Part shown: piece by piece, positions 34,066 to 45,080 of the stretch
Layout of the letters: each line of letters begins with the position of its first letter
How positions within the stretch are numbered: the first letter of the stretch is position 1
Translations under genes and position numbers: made by a program
The notes under the pieces: generated by a model
Seen by the model: the letters and a program-made list of their open reading frames with translations, nothing else
Databases searched by the model: none
What the model was told of the DNA's origin: nothing
NCBI RefSeq assembly: GCF_963259705.1
Contig: NC_081847.1
Location: 70,949,754-71,013,753 of the forward strand
Direction of reading: 5' to 3'
DNA length: 64,000 nucleotides
From: Myotis daubentonii
Lineage: Eukaryota > Chordata > Mammalia > Chiroptera > Vespertilionidae

Positions 34066-34753
34066 TCTGGCGCCCAAACAGGGACCCCTAGGTAAGCCCC
34101 ACTCTCGGGACGGATAGGACTCCACCATAGGAAGAGGGTGGATAGTCTTCGCCGACTCCGTCCACACCTTTGGGAACCCCTGTAACAGGATTCCCCTAGG
34201 TAAGCCCCCCCCCTTTGAAAACCCCCACACTCGGGACGGATAGGACTCCACCAGGGTGCTACAAACCCCCCTACAGAGGATAAGTAGGGTAAGAAGGTGG
34301 ATAGTACAGAACTTAGATTGAGAAGATGTGCCATACTGAGTCCAAAGAAAGAAGACTCTGTATTGATCTTTACATTAAGAAGATGTGCCATACTGAGTCT
34401 AAAGAAAAAAGACTCCGTATTGATCTTTTAACACATATGCTTGCTAGCAGAGGAGTTAAGGTTACTCCCAGTCAGATGGAACATTTTAAACAAGAAATAT
34501 GTCCATGCTTTTCTGAGGAAGGAAAGGTAAATTTAATGGCATGGGAGAAGGTAGGCCCAAGGAGCCTTATCCTTAACCCCACTGCAGCCTTTCTACCCTG
34601 GGAAAGTGCAGGATTGGCAAGCTCTCCCTGGGATGATAGATCAGGACTCAGGTAATAGCGGAAAGTGCCAATCCTACTCTTAAAATGGATATAAGAGAGC
34701 ATTTGAGGTTTTTCTTTTTAATGCCTGCCTTTAAAAAATAAAAAAGGGGCAAT
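34066..34753 (+). mobile_element. ERV internal region, severely deleted (PBS, leader, partial gag, PPT)
   Basis: Only about 690 bp separate the LTRs. Two bases after the 5' LTR is a primer binding site (34068-34085). The leader holds a donor-like CTAGGTAAGCC twice and a stray 38-bp copy of LTR-end sequence (about 34147-34185). A 109-codon frame (34326-34655) starts with a tandemly duplicated stretch of about 57 bp, then reads LLTHMLASRGVKVTPSQ and FSEEGKVNLMAWEKVG, which resembles the matrix start of betaretroviral Gag. There is no pro, pol or env. An A-rich purine tract with GGGG precedes the 3' LTR. It is replication-defective by deletion. Confidence 0.8.
34068..34085 (+). promoter_or_regulatory. 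Lysine-tRNA-type primer binding site
   Basis: TGGCGCCCAAACAGGGAC differs at one base from the sequence complementary to the 3' end of tRNA-Lys3. It sits 2 nt after the LTR, the usual spacing. Confidence 0.85.
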
Positions 34754-35622
34754 TTGCCGGGAGCCGGTCCATCCTTGCTGTTTCAAGGGACCTGGCATAT
34801 ATGGCATACGGTTCTTAATATGTTTGCTCACCTTCTTGGCGCTGTGTTTTAACCAAGGTCACCTCTCCGAGAAAGGTTGAATCCCCAGGTAGGAATTTTT
34901 CCCTGAAGTCAGGGAGGGGATGCCTCTCCTAGAAAGGTTGTTTCCCCAGGTAGGAATTTTCCCCTGAAGTCAGGGAGGGGATGAAACTCCTTAACTAAGT
35001 GCCAGGCCGGCAGTTAATCACTACAAACAATCATGCTTAAGCTACATAATCTTTACTCCCTGGAATGGAAATAAGAAACGCCCTAACCTTTGTAATAGAG
35101 ATTGATAGGATTGAATCAACTGGTATAAATACAGATGTAACAAGACAGCAAGAGACAGAACTCAGAACACAGAACTAAGGAGACAGGGCTTGGAAGACAG
35201 GACCAAGAGAGACAGAATTCAGAACACAGAACCTACACAGAACGTTCTCTAGGGACAGAAGAACTTCGCTGGCAAGAGCATGCCGGAGGATCCTGGACAG
35301 GGACTGGCCTCGGAGCCTGGAGGCGGAGCCTGGCGAGAGAGCATGGCAGGGGATCCTGGACTGAATCTGACTGCGGAGACTGGCAGGAGAGCCTGACTAG
35401 AACCTGGTAGCTGAACCTGCCTGGAGAACCTGGACAGAACCTGGCTGGAGATCCTAAGCAGAACCTCTCTGGAGATCCAGACCAGAACTTGGCTGGAGAT
35501 CCTGGCTAGAGATCCTGGCTAGGCTGCTGATCAACTGAACACTGTCTCCGTGTCCTTCCTTCTTCGCCGACTCCGTCTACGCCTTTGGGAACCCCTGGAC
35601 CTGCTGGGGTTGGACCCCGGCA
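34754..35622 (+). mobile_element. Class II ERV 3' LTR (869 bp)
   Basis: It has the same termini and order as the 5' LTR. It is longer mainly because a segment of about 70 bp ('gaaaggttg...ccccaggtaggaattttcccctgaagtcagggagggga', given in part) is tandemly repeated at about 34870-34990. It ends GGTTGGACCCCGGCA. Confidence 0.9.
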
Positions 35623-38160
35623 GAGGGGCTTTGAGAATCCTACTGGAAACCCATATCTTAATTAATGCAAACAGTTTTTAAATGCCATGCCTTCCTGAGG
35701 GTTAGGGTCTATGATGGCCTTAAACATGAAAATCCCTGAATCACCAAGACCTGGAGCCTAGGAGACTCACAATCCAAGACTCACCTGCCTTTGCTTGTCT
35801 TGGTGCTTTGCTCCGGTCTCAGTGGCGGTAGAGGCTGTGCCGAGGTGAAATGAAGGGAAGGGAGCAAGTAAAGGATTTCCCCCGTTCCTTCCTTCTCTCT
35901 TGCCAAGCTTGGACCTAGTGTGGGCTTTTAGTTAAAATTCGGTCGCTGTCTCCTCTGTGCCATGTGCCAGGCTCTCCACCAGGGAGTGGGGTGCAGAGAC
36001 ATAGTCTCTTCTGTAACCTAGAGAGAGGGTGCATACGGTCTAGCAGAAACACAGTGACCTGAAGTCATGCCAGTGATTCTGTAAGCACAGTTCAGGTCAA
36101 CCCGTGGAAAGAGTTCAGGATAATATGGGAACATACAGTGGAGACACCGCAGTCAGTAGAGCCAGGGAATGATCTGACCACCTCATGTGATGGAGGGATG
36201 AGCATAACATGGAGCGTGGCACTTAGGGGTTGCTCCGTCATGTTAAGTCCCTCTCCTCCCCCCGTGTGTGAGCATGCACACGCATCATCCGTACACTGAA
36301 ATTTTCTCTTTCTTCAGGAACACCAAACCTGACAAAACTAGAAAAACTCGGAAATAACTTAATGTTGCCTGTTTTGTGTCCTCTTTTTAACTCTCCTAGA
36401 GGCACTAGTGTGAGGGCACTCTGGGGCCCAGACAACCAAGGGCACTTTGCTTCTCAAGCCCTAAGGGCTCTCCTCAAAGGGGAAAGGAACATTGATGGCT
36501 CATTTCAAACTGAACTTGGGACTACAGCGATCATCTAGATTCGCCCCCTCATTTACATACAAACGAGGAAACTGAAGACGGGGACACACTTGCCCAGGGG
36601 CACACAGTTCTCTCGGTGGCCCTTCTAATATAGGGTGGTTCTTTGTTTTCTCCTTCACTGCGATTCTTCAACTACTTTTACTTGCAAGGGGGGGAGGTGG
36701 TGACACACAGCAGCTACAAGCCATGTGAGAACCCTCTACTCAGGCACCCTCCGGGTTCAGGATTAAAAATCCTGAAAACAGACCAGACAAATAAAATGCC
36801 CCTGGGCTTACAAGTTCTGATTCTTTTCTAGGCATAGATAGCAAATTTCTAAAAGGAAGCAATAGAGAGATCACAAAGCCGAAGTTCAAGATTTCCAAAG
36901 CTTATTCCCATCTTGGTGTTGCCCACACGGCCACGGCAGCACTGGGGTTTATGTGATGAGATAACTTCACAAAATCTAATCAGACCTGTATCTTAGGTTT
37001 AAAATATCCATCTTATGCCTAGGGGTAAGTCTCCACTATATGAGGAAAATATTGTAGAAAATTTTCACTTTGAGAGACATTTCTCACTGCACTGTTTAAA
37101 AATTTTTGTACTATCTTTGCAATCAGAAAAAAAATATAAAAGTTTGACAAACCCCAATTTCTTAGGGAGGATTTCTTCACCTTTATTTGACGCAAGGAGC
37201 CGCTTTTAAAGCTCGAGATACTCTGCCAACGCTCTTGGGTAAAAAGTAAAACAGCATTTGAATGGAGCCCATCTGTGAGACCTGAGGCTCAGACTCTAGT
37301 CCTAAGCAGTTTCAGACAAAGCCATAATTTTCAGAGCAATAATATATCATAATATAAAAATAGACACTTTGTGACCAACAAAAGCAAGCTCTCCAGAGAG
37401 CTCTGCCTGCAAGCTCTGCTTCTCCCGGCCCGGCGGTGGAGAATGAAGTTCTACTCACGAGAGCAAAGAGTTTCTTCAAAGTCCAGGGGTCCTCAGTCAG
37501 AGGTGCAGGTAGAATTTAAGAAACCAGGATTCAAAACGCCTCCCTGTTGAGGATAAACCTCCCTTTTGAGCAGACCAGGCAGGATTCTCTCTTACCCTTT
37601 CCCTCTTCCCTGTGTCTGCTAAATAAAAGGCACTTCGAGGGTTTAGTGGGTGTTTCCCACGTCTCCGGCCAAGTAAGTCCCCATTTGTTGTAATTCAACG
37701 CTCAGCCTGATGATGTCAACCACTCAGCTCCCCAGCTCAGTTTCCACCTCTCCGTCCACAGAGAGATCCATTTCCTGTGGACAAGGAGCCAGGGGGCTGT
37801 AACTACATCCCGAGCCTTCGTCACATTTGCCTAACATCCTTCCTTCAATTTTCAACACTGGAGCCTTACCGACAAAAGGCTTCCTATCCACGCACTGCAG
37901 GGCTCCCGGCAAATCCCTTTGCCTCTCAGTCACTGCGGGCCACCTAGTTTGCTCTGCAGTATTTTAACTAATGTCTTTGGTATATAATACACCAGGTTAG
38001 GGTGGAGATCTGCTTCTCAGCCCACCCCCATCTCTTTTTTCCTGCTCAATTTTTCAAGTTGCTTAATATCCCCGAAGTTTTCTAGGTGCACGCTGGGCAC
38101 AGTGCGTGAGCTTTCCTTCGCTACGGGGAATGACACGTGCCCACATGCAAGGCTTGAGAG
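35623..38160. other. PKIG intron, nothing firm recognised
   Basis: An antisense MIR-like patch is likely at about 36510-36620. Otherwise this is unassigned single-copy-looking sequence with short chance open frames only. Confidence 0.45.
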
Positions 38161-38169
38161 CGCTGGTCT

Positions 38170-38300
38170 TAACTTGAGGAACTGGATTCTGATCTTAGTC
38201 ACCCACCCAACTGAATGAAGAGTCTTAAGTCAGTCACCCCTCTCTCTGGAACTCAGTTTCCCCATCAATAAAACGGCTTTGATGTCTTCCCCTTCTGCAA
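38170..38300 (+). repeat. MIR SINE remnant
   Basis: 'ggaactcagtttccccatca', 'ataaaacggctttgatgtct' and the preceding 'aagtcagtcacccctctctc' follow the MIR core. Confidence 0.6.
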
Positions 38301-38752
38301 TTCAGTGACTGAGGAGCTTAACAAGTGCAAAGGGATTTTACCACAAGCTGACTAACTCCACGCTTGAGGGAGGGAAGAACCCAGGATAGTCACAGGACAC
38401 TGCTCAAGAGGTCAGGCTCAGCCTGGCTCCTACCCCCTTTATTTAGCAGAACTGTTTCTCTGGGAGAAAACCCGAAAGAATTCACTAAACAAATCCTGGG
38501 GGACACTGAAAGAGGCAGCCTAAACTGGAAGATAAGATAAAGAAGAGAATTTAAGTATCCTTAGGGACTGGCATGGAACAGCAGCGGCTACAAGAGATAA
38601 TGACTGCGTGCATTTGTAGAGTGCTCGGTGGGGAAGACAGTTAAGCCTCTCTGCTTCGGTGTGCAGCGGAAAGCAATGACACGTACAGTGACTGTCAGCA
38701 TCAATTTGGGAGCCAGAGACATGGATCTGCGTCCTGTGCGACTTCAGGGTGG

Positions 38753-38780
38753 TTTTTGTTTGTTTGTTTGTTTGTTTGTT
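38753..38780 (+). repeat. (TTTG)n microsatellite
   Basis: Six TTTG units form a simple repeat. Confidence 0.85.
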
Positions 38781-38879
38781 TACTATAAAATGGAATGCTA
38801 GGGCCTCCATTTTAGGACTGTGAGAATTAAATAACATGTAATGGAACTGTAAGTTTTTGACACATACTAAGTGTTGACA

Positions 38880-39065
38880 GATGGTAGCGCTCATTGCTGT
38901 AGTACATAACCTCATTTGATTCTCATTTTATGAGAATGAGGTACCCAGGGGCTACACTATTCATCCCCTTTTCCTGAACAGGAAAACGAAACACAGAGAA
39001 GTGACATGCCTGGGGTCACACAGCTCCAGATGAAAGGGCCAGACTTGGAAAATGAGTCTTAATGA
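38880..39065 (-). repeat. MIR SINE remnant, antisense
   Basis: 'aacctcatttgattctcatt', 'ggaaaacgaaacacagagaa' and 'atgcctggggtcacacagct' are the antisense MIR order. Confidence 0.75.
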
Positions 39066-39532
39066 GGCCAGCACACATGCCAATGCTACTTCTCAGAATG
39101 GTTTTTTCACCGAGTCTGGCCCTTATTTCTAACTGGGATCATCTCTTCTTAGAAAAATGAGCGAAGCTTATTAAAACAAATGGGCAAGGTGTGGGAGGGA
39201 GAGTTTTCCCGGGGTCAGCTGGGCAATCTTTTGCTTAAAGAAAACATTTGGGGCCACTAAGTAAGAGGTGGTGCTTACTTGTTTTACTACCAAAATACTG
39301 TGTGTCCTGGAAGCAAGGCTGGGCTTCAATCGCCTCTCCCCCAAAGAGGCAGATCTGATTTGTCTTAAAGCTACTTGGATGGGAAGTTGGGGTTGGCGCT
39401 CTATTGGTAAAGAAGAAGCTATTTATAGGTGTGGGTAAGGCTGTGGTCGTTTGTAACTTAACCAGAATTTTAATTAGTTCTCAGAAAATTTTGATGCTCA
39501 TCAAAAAAAGGCCAAGCCAGCAGGTTACATAT

Positions 39533-39651
39533 AGGGTGGGGCAAAAGTAAGTTTACAGTCATTTGAATGGAAAATAATACAGTAATTAATAAATAATACA
39601 GGAGTAAACTGTTTCATGTATTCACAACTGTAAACCTACTCTGCCCCACCT
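39533..39651 (+). mobile_element. Mariner-like MITE, short internally deleted copy
   Basis: The ends AGGGTGGGGCAAAAGTAAG and TACTCTGCCCCACCTT, with internal GTTTACAG and CTGTAAAC, match the termini of the element at 32289-32602. Its interior is mostly lost. Confidence 0.75.
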
Positions 39652-39724
39652 TGGAGTTTGCCAACCTGAAGGCTTTCCCACAGCTGGTATGAGACTGCAG
39701 TGGGATAAGAAGAGGACCAGCCTG

Positions 39725-39905
39725 GTACCCCAGGGAAGCAGCAGGTAATGGCTCAGAGACCTGGGTTTCCTGTTCCTCGCTGTGTATGACCTTGACCTAG
39801 CTGTGTATGTGCCTTGGTTTCCCACTGTAAAACAAGAATTAAAATCACACTTACCCTGCAAAATTCTTAAGTGGATACGTGCCTGACACATACTACAAGT
39901 TAAAA
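39725..39905 (+). repeat. MIR SINE remnant
   Basis: 'cagagacctgggtttcctgt', 'gccttggtttcccactgtaa' and 'taagtggatacgtgcctgac' follow the MIR sense order. Confidence 0.7.
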
Positions 39906-40479
39906 AATACTTGCAAAAAGAAGCTGTAGCATCTTAATTGTAAAGACATTATTTTCTAATTCTGACTCAGTTTCACCATCCTCTGCCCTGAGGATGATGT
40001 GACAATAAATGAATCAGGTCAAGAATGCTGGGAAGCCAGAAAAAGGGCCCAGTGTTTCTTAGAACATCGGGATGAGCACAGAACGAAAAGTCTGCAGAGA
40101 GCAGCTGGAATGCTCTCAGCAGCAGCACTCAGCCGGGAGGGCCTGGAGGCCGGGCCAGTGTCTGGCAGTGCCTTTAGTCCAGAAGCCCGAGTGGTGTCAG
40201 GAAACGAGGATGGGCTCTTGACAGGTCAGCTTACTGACATCACCCTCAGTGCTTTGAAGCAGGTTTTGTTACTTGAATGAATATAATAGTAAGGAGCCCA
40301 TTCACAAAAACAAAGATACAGTTTCTTTCTATAACATGTATTTGGTAACACTGTCCTTACAGAGGCGCTGTACACCTGTGACAGAACCCATGCAGAGGAC
40401 CATGAACCAGCAGCTCACTCATTTTGTCTTCTGACAACGGCAGCTGTACTTCGGGGCCATGCCTGGTGCTGAGCTCTCT

Positions 40480-40630
40480 ATAAATACCACTTTATGTCAT
40501 CCTCCCCACAATCAGGTGCAGGAGGTATTATTAATATTCTCATCTTACAAATGTGGAAACTGACGTGTGCAGAGACTGACCAGCCTACACAGGTTCACTG
40601 GGTAAGCGACAGAGCCCATGCTGTATTTTT
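40480..40630 (-). repeat. MIR SINE remnant, antisense
   Basis: 'ataccactttatgtcatcct', 'attctcatcttacaaatgtg' and 'gaaactgacgtgtgcagaga' match the antisense MIR order. Confidence 0.7.
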
Positions 40631-41170
40631 AAGTCCCTGACTCACAGCCAGCAAGGTCGGCTCCACTGGGGAACAAAGGAAACTTTGGCTGCCTCATAGC
40701 ACAGAGCTGCCCTTAATTCTCACCCCCTCACCCCTTGTCTGGAAGGAGTTTCTCCCTCCTCTGAATTTCCTTAGTACTTTATCTGTTTCTTAAGAAACTT
40801 TTCCTCTTCTCTTTTGAGGCATATTTATTTCTGGGCAGATCTTATTCCTCTGCTATAATTTGAGGTTCTTAAGGAAAAGATCCGAGTCTAATTTATGAGC
40901 ATTTTGTACATACTATGAGTCACTTATTAAAATAAAAAATCCATAAACAAAAACTTTTATCAAATGTTTACCATATGCCAGATAATACTCTAATATAATC
41001 ATAATTGATTATAAAAAATAGCAAAATATAGAAGAACAGAAAAAAGGGAGGAAAATCACCCATCATCCTACCACTCAGATATAAGCAGTTATTCTCCTGT
41101 GGTACAGGCACAGAAAGAATCACACCTACACTCAAAACAATGTTTTGAAATCAGGCACTTAAGTCATTTG

Positions 41171-41240
41171 GGGCGCGGGGGGGGGGGGGGGTGGAGGGGG
41201 TTGGGGAGGGACGGGAGGGGGGCGGGAGTGGGGGAGGAGA
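41171..41240 (+). repeat. G-rich low-complexity tract
   Basis: A run of about 17 Gs is followed by repeated GGGG and GGAGGGG blocks. It could form G-quadruplexes on the plus strand. Assembly here may be unreliable. Confidence 0.8.
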
Positions 41241-41689
41241 GGGAGTAGTCAGCCCCACAAAAGGTGACAAAGAAATGTTCCATTTTGTTGGTTGGTTTGG
41301 GAGAACCCTGGCTGCTTTCTGCAGGGTTCCATGTTCTGAGGCTCCACTTCCTTGTCCCCCTCAGGTTACCTCTGAAGTCCGATGAACAGCTGGCAGGAGA
41401 AGGGAAGCCTGAGCATGCATCTCGACAATGGGGAGGGGTTTTCGGGATACCACACTGCCCCTCCCTGCCCTTTTCAGCTTTCTTATGATCCGCAGTTCTG
41501 GGACAGATGGATCTTCACTCTTGAGTAAATTTTAAACAATCTTAGCCTTGTTATGTTTAAAACTGAGAAGGGCATGTGATCACCTCCTGTTCATGACGAG
41601 GAATGCCAAGTGCAGAGAAGGCAGGCTTCCTGACTCTGCAGAGCCTGGTGCTCTAACAGTAGGAAGTCCTTCTATTGATCCCAGGCGCT

Positions 41690-41945
41690 CCCTTGCCACT
41701 GTGCTTAGAAATCCTACTCAGCCATCAGATATCAGATTAAATGTCACTTCCTTCTGAGCCAAGTTAGCTCCCACTTCTGTGTCGGTCCTACGGCACTCTC
41801 TGTTTCTCCTCTCATAACCCTTAACACGTGATTGTAAGTATATGTTATTTGTTTTCCCTGCTAAGCTGTAAACTCCGTGAGAGCAACAACATGTCTCCCT
41901 TGTCCACTGATACAGAAGAGGAAACTCAGTAAATGTTTTCTAAGT
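41690..41945 (+). mobile_element. LINE2 3' end remnant
   Basis: 'agattaaatgtcacttcctt', 'ctaagctgtaaactccgtga' and 'gaggaaactcagtaaatgtt' follow the L2 3' end. A second possible L2 patch lies at about 40740-40935. Confidence 0.65.
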
Positions 41946-41954
41946 GCGCGCGCG

Positions 41955-41984
<30 letters not shown>
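41946..41984 (+). repeat. (CA)n microsatellite with GCGC start
   Basis: GCGCGCGTG is followed by about fifteen CA units. Confidence 0.9.
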
Positions 41985-41985
<1 letters not shown>

Positions 41986-42055
41986 CCACACCCAATCTTG
42001 GGTAGTCCAGGCTTGAGGTAAAGGGAGCAATAACATGAATTAAAAAAGTATCATG

Positions 42056-42160
42056 TGCCCTGGCCAGGTGGCTCGGTTGGTTGGTCTGGCGTCCTGTGCA
42101 CTAAAAGGTTATGGGTTCGACTACCAGTAGGGGCATGTATAGGAGGCAACCGAGGAAAAC
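42056..42160 (+). mobile_element. Ves SINE, 3'-truncated
   Basis: GCCCTGGCCAGGTGGCTCGG, GGTTATGGGTTCGACTACCAG and 'gggcatgtataggaggcaac' are the head and body. The CT-rich tail region is missing. Confidence 0.75.
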
Positions 42161-42164
42161 AATA

Positions 42165-43530
42165 AAGAGAAAATGGTCCCTATAATGAAAAAGGAAATTC
42201 GGACAAATGAGAAGCTTAAAAAAAATTCTTGTGTCTTCAGAGAGATTCTGAAGATACTGTGTTCATAAAAAATGAAATAAACTGATAATACTGAGCTCTT
42301 GGAAATTAATAATATGAATACTGAAATGAACAATTCAGTATAAGGACCGGAAAATAAGAAAAGGAAGGAAATCTTTCAAAAGATAGAGAAAATATTCACA
42401 GAATAAAAAAGGATCTCTCTATAGAACAATAATCCAGGAAGTTCACCATCAGACTAAACAGGAATCCCAGAAAAAGAATAGAAAGGGGGAAAAGTACAAT
42501 AGGAAATTATCTAAGAAATCATGAGGAAAAATTCTCAAAGCTGAAGGAAGATTGCATCTTCCAACTGAACAGTTTAAAGAGTGTTGAGAAAGATGAACAG
42601 AGACCGTAGCTAGACACAGTCTCCTAACTGTCTAGAATTCAAAATGGAAAAAATCCTAAAAGTTTCTAGAGAAGCAAACAGACTGTTTCAAAAGAAAAGA
42701 ATCAGATGCTCTCAAACTGCTTACCAGCAACACTGGGTGCCTGAGCTCAAGGAGCAATGCTTTCTGGGGAAAGGGTCTAAAGCAGTGGTTCTCAACCTTC
42801 CTGATGCCGCGACCCTTTAATACAGTTCCTCATGTTGTGGTGACCCCCAACCATAAAATTATTTTTGTTGCTACTTCGTAACTGTAATTTTGCTACTGTT
42901 ATGAATCGTAATGTAAATATCCGATATGCAGGATATATTTTCATTGTTACAAATTGAACATAATTAAAGCAGCGATTAATCACAAAAACAATATGTAATT
43001 ATATATGTTTTCCGATGGTCTTAGGCGACCCCTGTGAAAGGGTCGTTCGACTCCCAAAGGGGTCGCGACCCACAGGTTGAGAACCGCTGGTCTAAAGGAA
43101 AACCATTTGGAACCTAGAATTTATACTCAGCTAAGCAATAAAGGCATTTTCAGACATGCAAGTATTAGAAAATTTTTTCTCATTCACTCTTTTCTCAGAA
43201 AACTCCTGGAGAACATACTTTGCCTAAATGAGGGTTTAAACTAAGGAGATTTGAAAAACAGGGATCTAACAAATGAGGTGAAAGGAATGCCAAGGATGAT
43301 GATGAGGGCAGCTCTGGACCCTGGCTGACTCACAGGCCTAGAGAGTGCCCGTCTGACCACAGGAGGAAGGTGGGAGGCTCCAGGGAAACAGAACTGATGG
43401 GCTGCTTGTTAGGTCTGCTGAAAACTGTATTGAAAGTCTACAGGAAAGTATGGAAAGCCTTGGCAATAAGGAACAAAAAAAAATCCTTATTATGAAGTCC
43501 AGGAAACGTAGTCGAACAGAAAGGAAAAAT
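42165..43530 (+). mobile_element. HAL1-like LINE remnant split by SPIN
   Basis: 'aatcctaaaagtttctagag', 'aagaatcagatgctctcaaa', 'tagaatttatactcagctaa' and 'catgcaagtattagaaaatt' resemble the ORF1 region of HAL1/old L1, where RNA-binding protein sequence ends in tyrosine/proline motifs. The text stops at 42782 and resumes at 43090 around the SPIN element. It is coding-dead. Confidence 0.55.
42783..43089 (-). mobile_element. SPIN nonautonomous hAT element (307 bp)
   Basis: The ends CAGTGGTTCTCAACCTTCC and AACCTGTGGGTCGCGACCCC (given by strand), and the body with 'gttactgtatgaa'-type and 'aaacaatatgtaattatata' text, match SPIN_NA as remembered. SPIN was shown to have entered several tetrapod lineages, including vespertilionid bats, by horizontal transfer. 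The 8-bp duplication GTCTAAAG at 42775-42782 and 43090-43097 is perfect. No transposase is encoded. Confidence 0.92.
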
Positions 43531-43856
43531 AATTAGAATGTGACTGGCTCAGCAGTAAGTAATGTTTGCCATCCCATAACACAGATTTTAATTCCCAATG
43601 TGACACTGGGAGAAAAGGGTAAGGAGAAGTAGCATGAGAAGTATGTATGAGCCTGTGGTGGTTATAGAAAAGCTAAAGCCTCGCGTGCTGGTCAACAGGT
43701 AACATCTAAATCTGGTGAATAAAGGAAGAGCAGTATGGTGGTGTGTGGTCCTGGTTTGGATCTGATTTGAACAACAAGAACAAAAAAATACTTAAGAGTT
43801 AATTAGAGATCTTTGCTAATAATAAGCGATTATTAATTATGTGATAGGTGATTATG

Positions 43857-43860
<4 letters not shown>

Positions 43861-43898
<38 letters not shown>
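43861..43898 (+). repeat. (TG)n microsatellite
   Basis: About eighteen TG units. Reverse-strand Thr-His frames here are artefacts. Confidence 0.92.
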
Positions 43899-44406
43899 TG
43901 TGCTCTTATTCTCTGAGATACCTGCTAAAGTAGTTATTGATAAAATGACATGATATCTAGTAATAGGGGGAGAATGGCTGTAGTCATAAATGAAATAAAA
44001 CTGGTCTTGATTCTTGGAGCTGGGTAATGAGTGGTTCATGAAGGTTCATTATATTATTCTCTTTAATTTTTTATGTGTTTGAAAATTTCCTCAATAAAAA
44101 ATGTTTAAAAAAGATATAGCTATATAAGCATATATTTAGGATATATTAAAAATACTAGAACAAACAGCTAATAGAATCAAAAGTATATGCTCTTGGGAAC
44201 AGAACAGGAGAGAGGGGACTGGAGGGGTGAGGGTAGGGGATAGCTGATTTTTAGTGTAAGTTTTTAATGATATTTGATTTTTAAAAGAATGAAGCAAAAC
44301 TATGTGCATGTACCATTTGGACAAAAAAGAGAATTAATTTTTAAAAAGAAATGGAGGTAATTTAAATGGAGGTAACCACCAAAAGAATTAAAAGCAAAAA
44401 AAAATT

Positions 44407-44655
44407 GGCCCTAGCCGGTTTGGCCCAGTGAATAGAGTGTCGACCTGCGGACTAAAGGGTCCTGGATTAATTCCGGTCAAGGGCAAGTACCTAGGTTGCA
44501 GGTTTGATCCCCAGCCCTGGTCAGGGCAAGTGCAGGAGGCAACCAATCGATGTGTCTCTCTCACATTAATATTTTCTCTCTGTCTCTCCCCCTCCCTTAT
44601 AACTCTCCCTAAAAATCAATGGAAAAATATCCTCAGGTGAGGATTAACAAACAAA
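44407..44655 (+). mobile_element. Ves SINE, older subfamily
   Basis: GGCCCTAGCCGGTTTGGCCC begins the head. A second B-box-like piece and 'ctaaaaatcaatggaaaaat' plus 'cctcaggtgaggattaac' form the characteristic older-subfamily tail. Confidence 0.88.
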
Positions 44656-44894
44656 AAAATTAAAATGGCTCCTTCAGGGTAAGGGGTTAAGCAGAATAAT
44701 GATGCATATCTGGACTTTAAATGATGTGCATGCATTACTTTTACTTTTAAAAAATATTATCTATTATCATCAGTTATGGCTGTCAGTTTTTAGCAGGGTC
44801 TTTTGCTAATCCTGACACCTACAAACTGAACCGGTTCTTCCAGGTGAAGAATCCTAAACTACCCAGTGTGAATATCTCCACATTAAATGTAATA

Positions 44895-45080
44895 ATAACT
44901 ATTATTGCCACTTGACTATGTCTACCATTTGTCATTGCTTTTACGTTTGTTATTTCTAATCTTTGTAACACTCCTGCAAGACAGGTATTGCTATTCCCAT
45001 TTTACAGATGAAAAGATTGAGGCTGACAGACATTAGCCATTTGCTTAAGGTCACCAAGTAGGCCAGGTTTGGAAGACTCT
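44895..45080 (-). repeat. MIR SINE remnant, antisense
   Basis: 'ctttgtaacactcctgcaag', 'attcccattttacagatgaa' and 'ttgcttaaggtcaccaagta' match the antisense MIR order. Confidence 0.8.

Noticed and set aside
34326..34655. Functional retroviral gag gene
   Set aside because: Only a short matrix-like start remains, with a duplicated beginning and no capsid, protease, polymerase or envelope region.
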